This document shows, piece after piece, positions 11,652 through 20,169 of a DNA stretch of 25,607 bases. The position numbers were made by a program, and so were the translations under genes. The notes beneath the pieces were generated by a model, which was given only the letters and a program-made list of their open reading frames with translations, did no database searches and was not told the DNA's origin. This DNA is from Priapulus caudatus (Eukaryota > Priapulida > Priapulimorpha > Priapulimorphida > Priapulidae). Numbering within the stretch: position 1 is the first letter of the stretch; each line of letters opens with the position of its first letter. The stretch is from NCBI RefSeq assembly GCF_000485595.1, contig NW_014579732.1:1-25607 (forward strand), read 5' to 3'.

Positions 11652-11701
<50 letters not shown>

Positions 11702-14700
11702 CAGTCATTAAATGATCTTAGACAGATCCTCGTATAGCCAACAATGTATGTCGGTACAGAATCACATACCTTTTGTTTTCATACTTCTCGTACTGAGCCT
11801 TCTTTCTGCCAAGCCCACTAACTCCCATCGGCCCTGTCTGCTCCATCTCACGCAACTTCAACTCCAATTTCGCTTTGAACTCCGTGCCGATATCAAAGGT
11901 CTGGTCTTCCCCAAGCGCATCTACTCTGATTGCCAATGCTGATTTTGCTGCCAGCATTCTGGACATCTGTAGTTATTTAAAAAGAACACGCAGGTGAGGT
12001 GAAGCCACTATGCTAGGAAATGTCACTCAAAACAAGCTGGGGGGGGGGGTGTTCTGAACATTCACAGAAATTGTACGCGAAGGCTTCTAATTATTTTTTA
12101 ATTAGTCCCAGAACCTAATTTTACACCATTACATCTCACCTTTCCCTTCAGCTTTGCAGAGCTTTGCCCAACCAGTGAAGCATGATATATCAAGCCATAC
12201 TTTGGTGTATCGTGTTTGGTTTTCAGCGCTCTGAAGAGTGCCTTTTCTGCGCCGAGAATTTGAACTGTAGAGGCTGGATGCTTCGCCAAATTCATCAGGG
12301 ATCCTTTGCACGGAAACCACATAACTTATCAGTACTGGGCGTACATATATTATAACATGTAATATGCTTATAACAGAAAACGATAAGAGCATTCTCACAC
12401 TTGATTGGATTATTCTGATTAATTACACATACTCATGATATGGCAAATAGAACTGTATAAAACGCCCTCTAAATTATTTCCGTTTTCGATTTTTTCTTTA
12501 GATAAGGTGACCTTGAAAAATAGACAGCCGTTCTGAGAATATGGAAAATTCATAGAAGTTTCAGGGAACATAATTTTGCATCAACAACACTTCAGTTTAA
12601 GTTTCAGCATGTCAAGAGAAGATGTGAGAAGTTAAGAATTCAAGCAATAAATAAATCGTCATAACAACAGCAATTACCAGCATGTGCAATTAGTCGAGCT
12701 CCAACGAGTTCTCCTAGTAAAACAGTGACATTAGGAGCGATAGCAAGCATTCTGTTCTTCAAGTACTCATATAACTGTGTCCTGTAGTCTGTCAATTCAA
12801 TGATCTGTTGAAAGAAAAAAACAAAAAAACAACTTACATTATACAGTATCAAGAGCGTATTAAGTATAAGAGCGTACAACGGTGAAATGCAACAACCGCA
12901 TTGTAATTTCAGTAGAATTAGTAAACTTTACCCATTTTATTTGACAATTCTTTGCAGTATTATTATTCAGCAGTTCTACTTTGATAATATAAAACCAACC
13001 GCTTGTCCATACGCTGAGATATTAAGCGGTAAAATCTAGTATATTGGCGAAAATCGAACTCGAGTTGGCAGCTAGCTGCTACCCTCTCGCGTTTAGAACT
13101 GACAACTTCTTAGTTAGAATTGTGAGTCAGTATCGATAAAATATCAGGGCATTTTTTTGTATTATATCCATAAACACAAACTTTCCTGGTGCTACATATC
13201 ATCTCACTAGAAAACAGATAATTCATTCATTTATTATTATAGACCATTACATTTCTGCTAATACGATCACAATTCTTTACTCGACCCCCATCTAAATCAT
13301 AATAAGAACAGAACTTAATTTTACCTGTTCACAAAGGTGAATAATGTTGTCGATATCTTCAGTAGATATCTCTGTGCCCATAGATATTTCGGCAGCCGAT
13401 TTCACTGCTGCTTCTACCTCCTCGGGCAGTATATCTGAAAGATCTGTATCAACAGCATTTGTCCTCACCCCTGTAAGGAAACAAGGATGGTATGTTGGTC
13501 GCACACTTCAACAGGGGTAGAAATTAACTTTTGAACAAGGGAGTCCAACTGACTCCCTGCCCTCAAAAAGAGGGAGTCCGTAGCAAAATGAGGGAGTCCG
13601 CAATCTGAAGTTCAAAACTAAAGCATAACAACAATAACGCATACATGTGCTTATTTTGAAGATTATTGCCATGCACGTCTGCCAAACTTTCTTTGGACAT
13701 TTGCTGAAAAATACAGTAATTCCGTGAAGCCGTGCTCTGGAACGAACTACTACTAATTTGTATAACAGAATTTTTAGGGAGTCACACGGACTCCTGCATA
13801 TGTCAAATCAGGGAGTCCGACAGTAAATCAGAGAGTATTTGACTCCGGACTCGCGTTAATTTCGCACCCTGCTTCAATATGATGAGTGAACGACTGACTA
13901 TTCCATAAGAACTGTTCCATGTTTTTTTTACGTTAGCGTGACATACTATTACTAGAGTAAAAACAATATTAAAAGACAAGCACACACACTCAGTGTCGTG
14001 ACGACGCGCGCAAAGGCAGAAAACGAGTTGGGAGATGTTTTTTTATTTTTTTTACATCTGTGTGACATACTAGACTGAAAAAAAACCATTAAACACAAGC
14101 ACACTCACTCATTCTCGTGACGACGCGCGCAAAGGCAAGATGGTCGCCGATGATCTTGCTTAACTCAGGGAAGTGCCAGCCATACCACTCTCGGCATCGC
14201 ATCACGTAGTTGTTCAACTCCTTGTCCAAGTCGTCCAGCAGAGCTACGGGAAAAATCAGCAGGTTAAACATATTATTCTGTCCGTCGATGACAGGAATCA
14301 ACCAAGACAGCATTACAGCACTTTAGCACACACACACAGTGTAGATACTTCCACCCAAACGGCATAGCAGCTGGCTCACAAAACATAGCGGCGCATCTAG
14401 TGTTAAATTCTCGAGACGAGCATGAAGATTTACTCCGTTTAAAAAAACAACGAACAACAAGCCCCATACAAGTGAACTAAAATATTTGAATTATACTCAA
14501 ATAAATCGTGTGAATCTAGGTGGTCATTCTAGGACTATTAAAGCTCTGTGGTCATCTGTTGAACATACAAGAGCAATAAAAACTGTAGTACAAGCGAACT
14601 TCGTTACAACATACCTCCAGGGACCTTAAGAATCAGTACGTTATAACGATAGTTCGTTGTAACCAATTCCCATAAAATAAACGCTAACGCAAGAATTAAA

Positions 14701-17700
14701 ACATGAATGTTTAATGATAACACATGTAACAAATTTGTAAATTTAGAGTAAAATAAAACAATGTATTGAAGACACCCGTCTTTTGTTGCCGTTATTTGCA
14801 CTCAACGAAATGAAAGAGCCCACGGTAATTTCGCCGATGTCATGGATGAGTTTAAATGTTGATGATGCCACTGAATCAGTTCGTTTACTTACAGACTTAC
14901 AAAACTTGAAAAACGCAGTAATCTTTGTCTGCTTTGTCACTTTACTGGCCACACGCCCAAGAATAGTGTACCGTACGTTGTAACAAAGGTTAGTATGCAT
15001 TTTTCCAGTGAAAATTTGAACGTTGTATTGAAGTTTACGTTACAAAGGTGGACATTGTAAACGAAGCGATACTGGCAAATGGAATAATGCATTACACAAA
15101 TTCGGGACTTGGAGATGTGCACGTTGTAACAGTGTAAACGTAATAAACAGGGTACGTAGTAACAAAGTTCGACTGTAGTAAAGAATGAAGAATAAAATAC
15201 ACTTACATATGGCTTGAACAACCATTGTGTCCACTTTGTCTGGACTGAACTTAAGCTTGTATCTTGACAAACTATTGGAATATATTTGAACATATTACAA
15301 ATAAAATAAAATCCATTTCAAAGACAACAGTGACAGATCAGACAAGAACAGTGGAGGCACATATCATTGCCATGATAGCAGTCAACCTTTACACAAAATG
15401 AAAACTCCTTCTCTCTCTCTCTCAAGCAAATTCATTTATACCACTGTTGGTGCTAAACACCACACAACTAAAACGTGCAGAGATCATTTGACCTCAAAAT
15501 TCATTTTCATTACTAACATTTTCATTGTAAACCACACTGAGGCTGCTACTGTCCTGGAATAAATTATTATGTGTTACAGTTGCGTATTTGTTACAGCTGC
15601 TCATTTGTGATGGCTGCTTAGTAATAACGGTGAAGCAGCCACCAAACCAAATACAGCAGTGCAGTACACTAGGGTTACAACAAAGACTGATTTACCTGTG
15701 AGCCAGTCCCAGTGCCATAGCACTGATATCTTTCTGGTCAATTCCTGTGATGAGACTGCTCATCTGTGCACGGATTCCACGCATCAGCTCTTGGATGGAC
15801 GAGTTTGCAACACAGCTAAGGTTGAGCTTATCCTGTAGTAAAACAATATAGTGCTAAATTGAATGACTTAAATGTACATATATATATATATATACTGATA
15901 TGGATATATATATATATCACATATATAGGCGTTAACTTTGACCCAATATTGTATTCGTCAGCAGAATGAGTGTGTAAAGAAAAATGAGCTAAACTACTTT
16001 TACATAAAAGGGGTAGAAATGAACTTTTGAACACGGGAAGCTCAACAGACTCCCTTACCCGCAAAAAGAGGATCCGCAGCAAAATGATGCGGACGCTCCG
16101 CAAGTCTGAGCGTTCAAAATTAAAGATATTAACAATAACGCATGTGCTTATTTTTAAGATTCATGCTGTTGCACGTCTGCCAAATTTTCTTTGGACATTA
16201 GCTGAAAAATATGGTAATTCCGCAAGGCCGTGCTCTGGAATGAACTCGTTAGTATGGCAGAATTTTCAGGGAGTCACACGGACTCCTACATATGTCAAAT
16301 CAGGGAGTCCAACAGTAAATAAGGGAGTATTTGACTCCGGACTCCCGTTAATTTTGCACCCTGCATACCTTGATAACATTGCCCAACTTTGCATCAGCAA
16401 CAGCAAGTTGTTCGTGCGCATCTTTTGCTACAATTTTCTTTAGCATCTTCTTCAGGTTTTTGCTCATTTTACCTTCAATAGCAGCTGTTGCAGCTAGGAA
16501 AACAAAGTCAGGAACTCAATATAAAACGAGCACATTATAAGCAAGCCAGAATGTGCTTGAGATAAAATAACACTAACATGCGCCAGAGAATTGTGAGATG
16601 TGTCAGATTCAAATTTTATATCTCACACCTGATCACATGAAACACTATGTAGATCACATGCACATCTAATGACATAATATGTAAGTTCTAGTAGTAAGTT
16701 CTTATGGTAAGTTCTAGCTGAGGACCAGAATAGATATATATAATATCTCACATATGATACATTCACATACAGATTAATAATTTTATCATGGATAATAATC
16801 TAGATTGCTTCCACCATTGGCCATACAGACAATAACATGATTTTATTATTAGAAATATAACTGTCTGATTAAACACTACATACAACTGCATGTACATATA
16901 TATTCATGTTAAATTGTTTGAAAGCTATAAATGTAAAGATAAATAACTGTTATGTATACCTACCAGCAAGTGCTTCAGTTGTATCTTCAAACTTAGAAAA
17001 TTGTTTCAACTTGACCCTGGTAAATTAAAAAAAAAATTAGCTACAAGATAAAACACATTACAAACTATACATATAAAATTTGACACAAGACCAGTCATTC
17101 TTGCCCAATTATGGCTTGGCCTTCAAGATTCCACTAAACAACATATTAACTGATGTTAGGTCACATATTCCAACTAAAGGAAATTGGTTGTTCAGTAATC
17201 CTGGTAATGCAACACGGATATACTTACACTTTACTTGCTCCTTCAGGAGTTTCAAAGTCATGAAACAGGTTTTCAGTTTTCTGCAGCTTCTTCTCATCGA
17301 GAAGCTAAAGAAATATGTATGAAATATTCCATTACCTAAATCATTATATCATAATATCGCAAACCGACTAACCAAGCGTATATGATTATATTTCACTGAG
17401 GTAAGAACTCAAAGTTCAATATATATAGGTGTTTTTAATCAAATATCACGATATATAGCAAACGTTTCACAGCCTACAGCTATTATAGCGACATAAAAAC
17501 TGCAGAGGTGAAAATAAACATCTTCCAATACATTCTTACTGATGACGTCACTTGTATGTTGGGATGACTATACCACACAGTGCAGTTGCATGTTCGCTCA
17601 ATAGATCTACTCATGGCATTAGTACTACTAGTACTAGTAGCACAAGTAATAAGCTCACACTTACCTTAAATACTGCATAGCCAGCTGGGGTTTCAAAAAG

Positions 17701-17709
17701 AACCAACAT
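7990..17709 (-). CDS. NOP58: NOP58, box C/D snoRNP core protein (whole gene, 15 exons)
   Basis: NOP58 pairs with NOP56 to scaffold box C/D snoRNPs in the nucleolus; fibrillarin then 2'-O-methylates rRNA. I built 15 coding exons on the minus strand. All have GT-AG borders and phases that join exactly, giving 1,617 nt (538 residues plus stop), close to the roughly 530 residues of animal NOP58. Order: N-terminal NOP5 domain starting [15 protein letters not shown], coiled-coil region with the [18 protein letters not shown] stretch (about residues 178-195), Nop domain with [18 protein letters not shown] (about 314-331), and a lysine-rich tail ending in eight lysines then DK. MLVLFET and [12 protein letters not shown] separate it from NOP56. 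The start is the first ATG of exon 1 and matches the family N-terminus. A possible ATTAAA poly(A) signal lies at 7705-7710 (inference). Introns carry several transposons, listed separately. Confidence 0.97.
8227..8272. repeat. Strong 21-bp hairpin in NOP58 last intron
   Basis: CGTCAGGCGACAACAACAGAA is followed by its complement with one G/T mismatch and almost no loop. Directly after come CTGACGA, a short GAGA/TCTC stem and CGAAA, then AATAAA at 8321. This looks like the tail of a retroelement, but no reverse transcriptase is present. Confidence 0.6.
8400..8470. repeat. AT dinucleotide microsatellite
   Basis: Long runs of alternating A and T in the NOP58 last intron, at the left edge of the decayed exon repeat. 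Similar TA tracts sit at the same relative place in the two intact repeat units (10600-10622 and 10926-10941). Confidence 0.85.
8470..8745 (-). repeat. Decayed third copy of the NOP58 tail-exon repeat
   Basis: Matches the units around exons 13 and 14 along its length (CAATAGGTGAGGACAAG, then the exon region, then ACTCTGCCA...CCCATACAAA). In the exon region the acceptor AG has become CG and an in-frame stop appears, so it is not a usable exon as read. It has many extra bases relative to the intact units. Confidence 0.8.
8742..10541 (+). repeat. Dispersed repeat, copy A (interrupted)
   Basis: The segments 8742-9520 and 10460-10541 together match 20170-21620. Shared landmarks are TTTATAAACCAAAATTAATC, CCAATTTCAAACATGT and a terminal hairpin AGCTCAGCTTGAC/GTCAAGGTGAGCT. 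A separate insertion occupies 9521-10459. The upstream copy has many single-base differences, mostly extra bases. Confidence 0.85.
9521..10459. mobile_element. Probable hAT-type insertion in dispersed repeat A
   Basis: The repeat copy at 21.5 kb runs straight through this point. Ends are (G)CAGCTTTCA and TGAAAGCCTG, which are inverted-repeat-like (CAGCTTTCA versus CAGGCTTTCA). CCATAG is repeated at 9515-9520 and 10460-10465; if one base was lost on the left, the duplication would be 8 bp (CCATAGCG). No transposase frame. Contains repeated ATCACACCYTTAAG words near 9608-9705. Confidence 0.68.
10537..10866 (-). repeat. NOP58 tail-exon tandem repeat, unit A
   Basis: About 330 bp, from AAAAAACTACTGTTACCAGC to before the same words at 10867. 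Carries exon 14 and its flanking intron, including a TA tract after CATGCCCTGA. Confidence 0.9.
10686..10757 (-). CDS. NOP58: NOP58 exon 14 (tandem-duplicated tail exon)
   Basis: The second 72-nt symmetric exon, encoding [19 protein letters not shown] and VKSES. Its splice sites match exon 13. Joined to exon 15 it creates an aspartate codon across the junction. Confidence 0.87.
10867..11185 (-). repeat. NOP58 tail-exon tandem repeat, unit B
   Basis: Second unit, carrying exon 13. It is over 90% identical to unit A by eye, differing in a few exon codons and in TA-tract length. Confidence 0.9.
11006..11077 (-). CDS. NOP58: NOP58 exon 13 (tandem-duplicated tail exon)
   Basis: A 72-nt symmetric exon (phase 1 in and out) encoding [19 protein letters not shown] and VKSGP. 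Acceptor TTGTAG, donor GTACGT. It is nearly identical to exon 14 and sits in a ~330-bp tandem repeat. Because it is symmetric, skipping it keeps the frame. Confidence 0.88.
11325..11470 (-). CDS. NOP58: NOP58 exon 12 (charged tail)
   Basis: Encodes [20 protein letters not shown] then [20 protein letters not shown] and DELEVKEEP. Its second half, [14 protein letters not shown], resembles exons 13 and 14, so the tail appears to grow by internal duplication. Phase 1 donor GTAGGC. Confidence 0.9.
11652..11698. repeat. (AT)n microsatellite in NOP58 intron 11
   Basis: About 47 bp of pure alternating AT between exons 11 and 12. Confidence 0.95.
11770..11966 (-). CDS. NOP58: NOP58 exon 11
   Basis: Encodes [20 protein letters not shown] through QYEKYENK plus a split arginine/serine-type codon, completing the Nop domain. 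Acceptor CTACAG, donor GTATGT. The ATG at the exon start is internal, not a translation start. Confidence 0.95.
12140..12303 (-). CDS. NOP58: NOP58 exon 10
   Basis: Encodes the Nop-domain core: [37 protein letters not shown] and [18 protein letters not shown]. The GAEK motif (about residues 321-324) is the family signature. Acceptor CAAAG, donor GTGAGA. Confidence 0.96.
12678..12804 (-). CDS. NOP58: NOP58 exon 9
   Basis: Encodes [40 protein letters not shown] and HA, the start of the Nop domain that contacts Snu13/15.5K and RNA. Acceptor CAACAG, donor GTAATT. Confidence 0.96.
13325..13470 (-). CDS. NOP58: NOP58 exon 8
   Basis: Encodes [40 protein letters not shown] and DNIIHLCEQ. Acceptor TTACAG, donor GTAAAA. 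The [18 protein letters not shown] block is diagnostic for NOP58. Confidence 0.95.
13512..13871. mobile_element. hAT-type MITE, copy a, in NOP58 intron 7
   Basis: A 360-bp element starting CAGGGGTAGAAATTAAC and ending GTTAATTTCGCACCCTG. CTTCAA is repeated at both edges (13506-13511 and 13872-13877). Inside are repeated GGGAGTC words, which account for its ends and their mirror images. The same family recurs at 16009-16363. Confidence 0.85.
13923..14018 (-). repeat. Partial duplication of exon 7 end within intron 7
   Basis: Matches 14043-14136. It copies the last part of exon 7 (GCGCGCGTCGTCACGA), its donor region and about 60 bp of adjoining intron. The donor has changed from GTGAGT to GTGTGT. 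It could act as a decoy donor or a fossil exon fragment. Confidence 0.85.
14109..14243 (-). CDS. NOP58: NOP58 exon 7
   Basis: Encodes [36 protein letters not shown] and AFARVVTRM, part of the coiled coil shared by NOP56 and NOP58. Donor GTGAGT. The last ~28 bp of the exon and its donor are duplicated inside the downstream intron. Confidence 0.95.
14591..15175. mobile_element. pogo/Tigger-like element in NOP58 intron 6
   Basis: Inverted ends: left CAAGCGAACTTCGTTACAAC, right (complement) CAGTCGAACTTTGTTACTAC, both flanked by TA (14589-14590, 15176-15177). CAGTcgAACtTtGTTA ends with TA duplication are typical of the pogo branch of Tc1/mariner. On the minus strand an 85-residue frame (14743-15000) contains KQTKITAFF (about 14909-14934), a PCNA-binding-type motif like the one known at the C-terminus of pogo transposase. 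I read it as an internally deleted copy keeping the end of the transposase gene. Confidence 0.75.
15207..15271 (-). CDS. NOP58: NOP58 exon 6
   Basis: Encodes [20 protein letters not shown] and AI, near-identical to the vertebrate segment. Acceptor AATAG, donor GTAAGT. It lies 31 bp from the pogo-like element in intron 6. Confidence 0.95.
15696..15832 (-). CDS. NOP58: NOP58 exon 5
   Basis: Encodes [20 protein letters not shown] and on to ALGLAH, with a split serine codon. Acceptor CTACAG, donor GTAAAT. Confidence 0.95.
15876..15928. repeat. AT-rich microsatellite in NOP58 intron 4
   Basis: Two TA runs around CTGATATGGATATA; it can fold on itself. Confidence 0.8.
16009..16363. mobile_element. 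hAT-type MITE, copy b, abutting NOP58 exon 4 donor
   Basis: About 355 bp, same family and orientation as 13512-13871 (shared GTCACACGGACTCC and CATATGTCAAATCAGGGAGT). It ends 5 bp from exon 4, so the donor reads GTATG followed by the element's CAGGG end. Confidence 0.85.
16369..16493 (-). CDS. NOP58: NOP58 exon 4
   Basis: Encodes 42 residues ending [15 protein letters not shown], a highly conserved NOP58 stretch. The donor is GTATGC; its sixth base is the first base of a MITE that occupies 16009-16363. Confidence 0.95.
16964..17016 (-). CDS. NOP58: NOP58 exon 3
   Basis: Encodes [18 protein letters not shown], aligned to the family segment IVKLKHFEKFQDTAEALA. Acceptor ACCAG, donor GTAGGT; the exon ends one base into an alanine codon. 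Confidence 0.92.
17228..17304 (-). CDS. NOP58: NOP58 exon 2
   Basis: Encodes LLDEKKLQ...FETPEGASK and two bases of the next codon. The acceptor is CTTTAG and the donor GTAAGTA. A donor 2 nt earlier would break the frame; this one restores KVVKLKQF across the junction. Confidence 0.93.
17665..17709 (-). CDS. NOP58: NOP58 exon 1
   Basis: Encodes residues 1-15, [15 protein letters not shown], the conserved N-terminal strand of the NOP5 domain. The donor GTAAGT follows directly. The exon ends in phase 0. Confidence 0.95.
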
Positions 17710-17897
17710 TTTTCTGGTTTCTCTTTGAAAGCTTATCACACAATCAATTGATACGTCGGCAGATCTTCTTTAGACTTCTGATAACGTGATCGCTGATGTT
17801 GACCTATGTCAGCTTTAACATCGGGTTAACAACTGGTGGTAGAGTACCTGATAATAAGACAAGGTTTCTATAGTACAGTAAGTACACAATAAAGCAC
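17710..17897 (-). promoter_or_regulatory. Presumed NOP58 promoter and 5' UTR
   Basis: Inferred only from position directly upstream of the NOP58 start codon. No TATA box is evident near the start. A pyrimidine-led CTTTC word occurs about 25 bp upstream of the ATG, but I cannot place the transcription start. Confidence 0.35.
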
Positions 17898-18002
17898 GTT
17901 TCAAACTAGCTCTAGAACTATATAGCCCTCTGCTCCGCCGCAGGCTATCCTGCGCGTCCTGCGGCGGAGCGGAGGGCTATAGTTTTAGAGCTAGTTTCAA
18001 AC
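17898..18002. repeat. Large hairpin with 45-bp arms upstream of NOP58
   Basis: Left arm 17898-17944 (TTTCAAACTAGCTCTAGAAC, then TATAGCCCTCTGCTCCGCCG) pairs with right arm 17958-18002 at about 90% of positions, with a 13-nt loop. It abuts the foldback element that follows and shares its outer words. Confidence 0.88.
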
Positions 18003-18525
18003 TAGCTCTAGTAACTACAGCCCGCGTACGGTTGCCGCTGGCTACCGTCGCTCCCAGCGGCAACCTAGCTCTAGTACTATAGCCCTTCGCTCCGCCGCAG
18101 GGCTATAGAACATTCTATGTTCAATCCTGTTACACTGAATCCTGTTGAACACTTTCCATGTGTACAAACACACTACAAATGTAGACAAAACACATGGGCA
18201 GCCTATTACATTTCGGGTGACGTCACGACTCACACGAGAGCATTTCAAACGAAATCGCAGGTAGTGCTAGCACTTTGAGGAATAAATGCATAAATACATG
18301 GTGTAAAGTCGTGGAAAGTTTTCAAAAACATAGGTGAGAGGTCCATGTAGATAAATAAGTGTTAAAAGGCCCGATCATTTTGCGTTTTGTGAGACATCTT
18401 TCATGGGAGCAGTGGGAGCAGAAAAAGTGACATGATTCAACATAGAATGTTCTATAGCCCTATAGTACTAGAGCTAGCGGCAACCGTACGCAGGCTATAG
18501 TTACTAGAGCTAGCTTCAAACTAGC
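17992..18525. mobile_element. Foldback-type element with long inverted arms
   Basis: Arm 17992-18122 and arm 18439-18525 are inverted copies (CTCTAGTAACTA, GCGTACGGTTGCCGCT, CTCTAGTACTATAG, AGAACATTCTATGTT). The left arm holds two extra hairpin modules absent from the right: GGTTGCCGCTGG...CCAGCGGCAACC (18031-18065) and ATAGCCCT...AGGGCTAT (18078-18106). The 316-bp interior has no coding frame. No target duplication is clear. Confidence 0.75.
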
Positions 18526-18795
18526 CACAAGTTCCCTTCTCGCTTAACACTACGTTGGCGAGAGTCCTACGCCGTGTAACAGTCGTAGAGCCTGGTCAGT
18601 TTAGTTTCAAACATGATAATTGGCAAATTGCTATACTAAAATTTAAATTACTATCTATTTGGACTATCAGTAATAGTGATACTACCCCTGACACTACTAC
18701 TAGTCGTAGTACTACCATCAATAGTACTACTGTACTGGTATTATTGCAGACCTATTCAACTTGCATAAAGCTTGAATCTGTCATTTGACTTGGTG

Positions 18796-18867
18796 TAGGC
18801 CTATTTCACAGGCACTTGCGACTGGCTGGTCGGGGTTCGATAAATAGCAACCCCGTTCTGCGCCTAC
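18796..18867 (-). repeat. CGGGGTT-hairpin repeat, inverted copy
   Basis: Inverted match to 21763-21835, including the hairpin CGGGGTT, 11-nt loop, AACCCCG (18831-18855) and the flanking CAGGCACTTGC and GGCGCAGAACGGGG words. Confidence 0.85.
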
Positions 18868-19016
18868 CCAGGGTTCTCCAAGAGTACTTATAGCCTGGCG
18901 GCCCGCCAGGCTATCGTCGAGCCCCGCCATCCAAAAATGCACCCACCACTCTAAATATCATAGCCGCCATGTTGGTGTATACACAAGAAATTCAAACAAT
19001 TAACACACGTTGTTTA

Positions 19017-19135
19017 TACGCAGAGGCTACGGGTACGGCAGCCGTATCTTAATGTCTCGAGGCTACGGGTACGGCAGTCACACCACGCATGCGCTGCAGC
19101 CGTATCTTAATGTCTCGAGGCTACGGGTACGGCAG
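19017..19135. repeat. Three copies of GAGGCTACGGGTACGGCAG
   Basis: Direct copies of a 19-bp word at about 19023, 19059 and 19117, separated by CCGTATCTTAATGTCTC spacers. The open frame here is only a by-product of the repeat. Confidence 0.88.
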
Positions 19136-19159
19136 TCCCACAGACAAGTACAAACAGTC

Positions 19160-19216
19160 ACCCTATCCCTAACCCTAACACTAACCCAACCCTAACCCCA
19201 ACACTAACTCTAAACC
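19160..19216 (-). repeat. Degenerate interstitial telomere-like repeat
   Basis: CCCTAACCCTAACACTAACC and similar units, i.e. TTAGGG on the minus strand with substitutions. About nine degenerate units. Confidence 0.75.
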
Positions 19217-19689
19217 GACTCAGCTATCTTATATACGCGTGTTATAGTACCCAATTAATCTATGGTGTATAACCTTTTGCTTTCAATATTTTGCATCTGA
19301 ACTGACAATCAATCCCAACCAACTGGTGTAGGCTAGATGGCACAATAATGTTCATTTTCATACTTCAAATCCGAGTGTTTTCTAGCTCATCAAGAAATCT
19401 TGAATTAATTTCCAACGGCATTATTACGGGGCAGGTACAACCCAGTCTAACATGAGGTAGAGTAGACTGGTACACTTACCAACCACTCCTGCCATTGTAT
19501 TTTTTGTACATAACACTAGGAGTAGAGCCCACAATAACAAAATACAAACAGTGGACATAGCCAAAGGCAAATGGTAAGTCCGATCCAGAACAGTATTGTA
19601 AAGCTGTCGGCGATAGTAAAACTACATAATACAAATGAGTAAAATGATATAAGAAGATTTACAGTACCAGTATAGTTGGTATGTGTATG

Positions 19690-19867
19690 CAGTGTTGGAA
19701 ATAAGACAAAAATTCCATCCGGTCCTGATTAAAAAAAATTCTAAATCCGCAATATAAGCTACAGTAATTTTCTTGAAAATTAGCCAGTCCTGCTCCAAAA
19801 GTAGCCAGCCCTGCTGAAAAGTTACCAGTCAGGGACTATATGGGACCAGCTGCTATTTCTAACACTG
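19690..19867. mobile_element. Short hAT-like MITE
   Basis: 178 bp with ends CAGTGTTGGAAATA and TATTTCTAACACTG, a 13-of-14 inverted match. Internal CAGTCCTGCTCC and CAGCCCTGCTG words repeat. No exact flanking duplication could be fixed. Confidence 0.6.
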
Positions 19868-20169
19868 GTATATGTCAGGTTTTCTGATTTATGAGAGGTG
19901 AACTCAATTTGGATCCAGCAAACCACTTAACCAGCAAGTTCACCCCTACATTTTGGTATTTTTATTCCATTATTATTTTGAATTTTCTGATGGCTTTGCC
20001 CATGCAAAACAAACATCTCCACCCCACATGCAGTGCTTCAAAATACACACAGAGTGTCCCAGATTGCAATTCAGAGCTTCTACAATTCTAAAATTTGCCG
20101 GGGGGGGGCATGCCCCCGCACCCCCCTAATCCTAGGCCCTACCACTGAGCGGCACCCCAATGCTATAAT

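Noticed and set aside
13034-13120. Possible tRNA in NOP58 intron 8 (GAGTTCGATTTTCG resembles a B box)
   Set aside because: No A box at suitable spacing and no cloverleaf pairing.
8046-17664. Intron-hosted box C/D snoRNAs, as found in vertebrate NOP58
   Set aside because: I scanned the minus-strand introns for RTGATGA with a matching CTGA and terminal stem. Near-misses (for example ATGACGA at about 12656) lack proper stems, so none is called.
17982-17994. GTTTTAGAGCTAG resembles the start of a Cas9 guide scaffold
   Set aside because: It is one arm of a local hairpin whose words recur throughout the foldback element; the match does not continue and there are no CRISPR repeats or cas genes.
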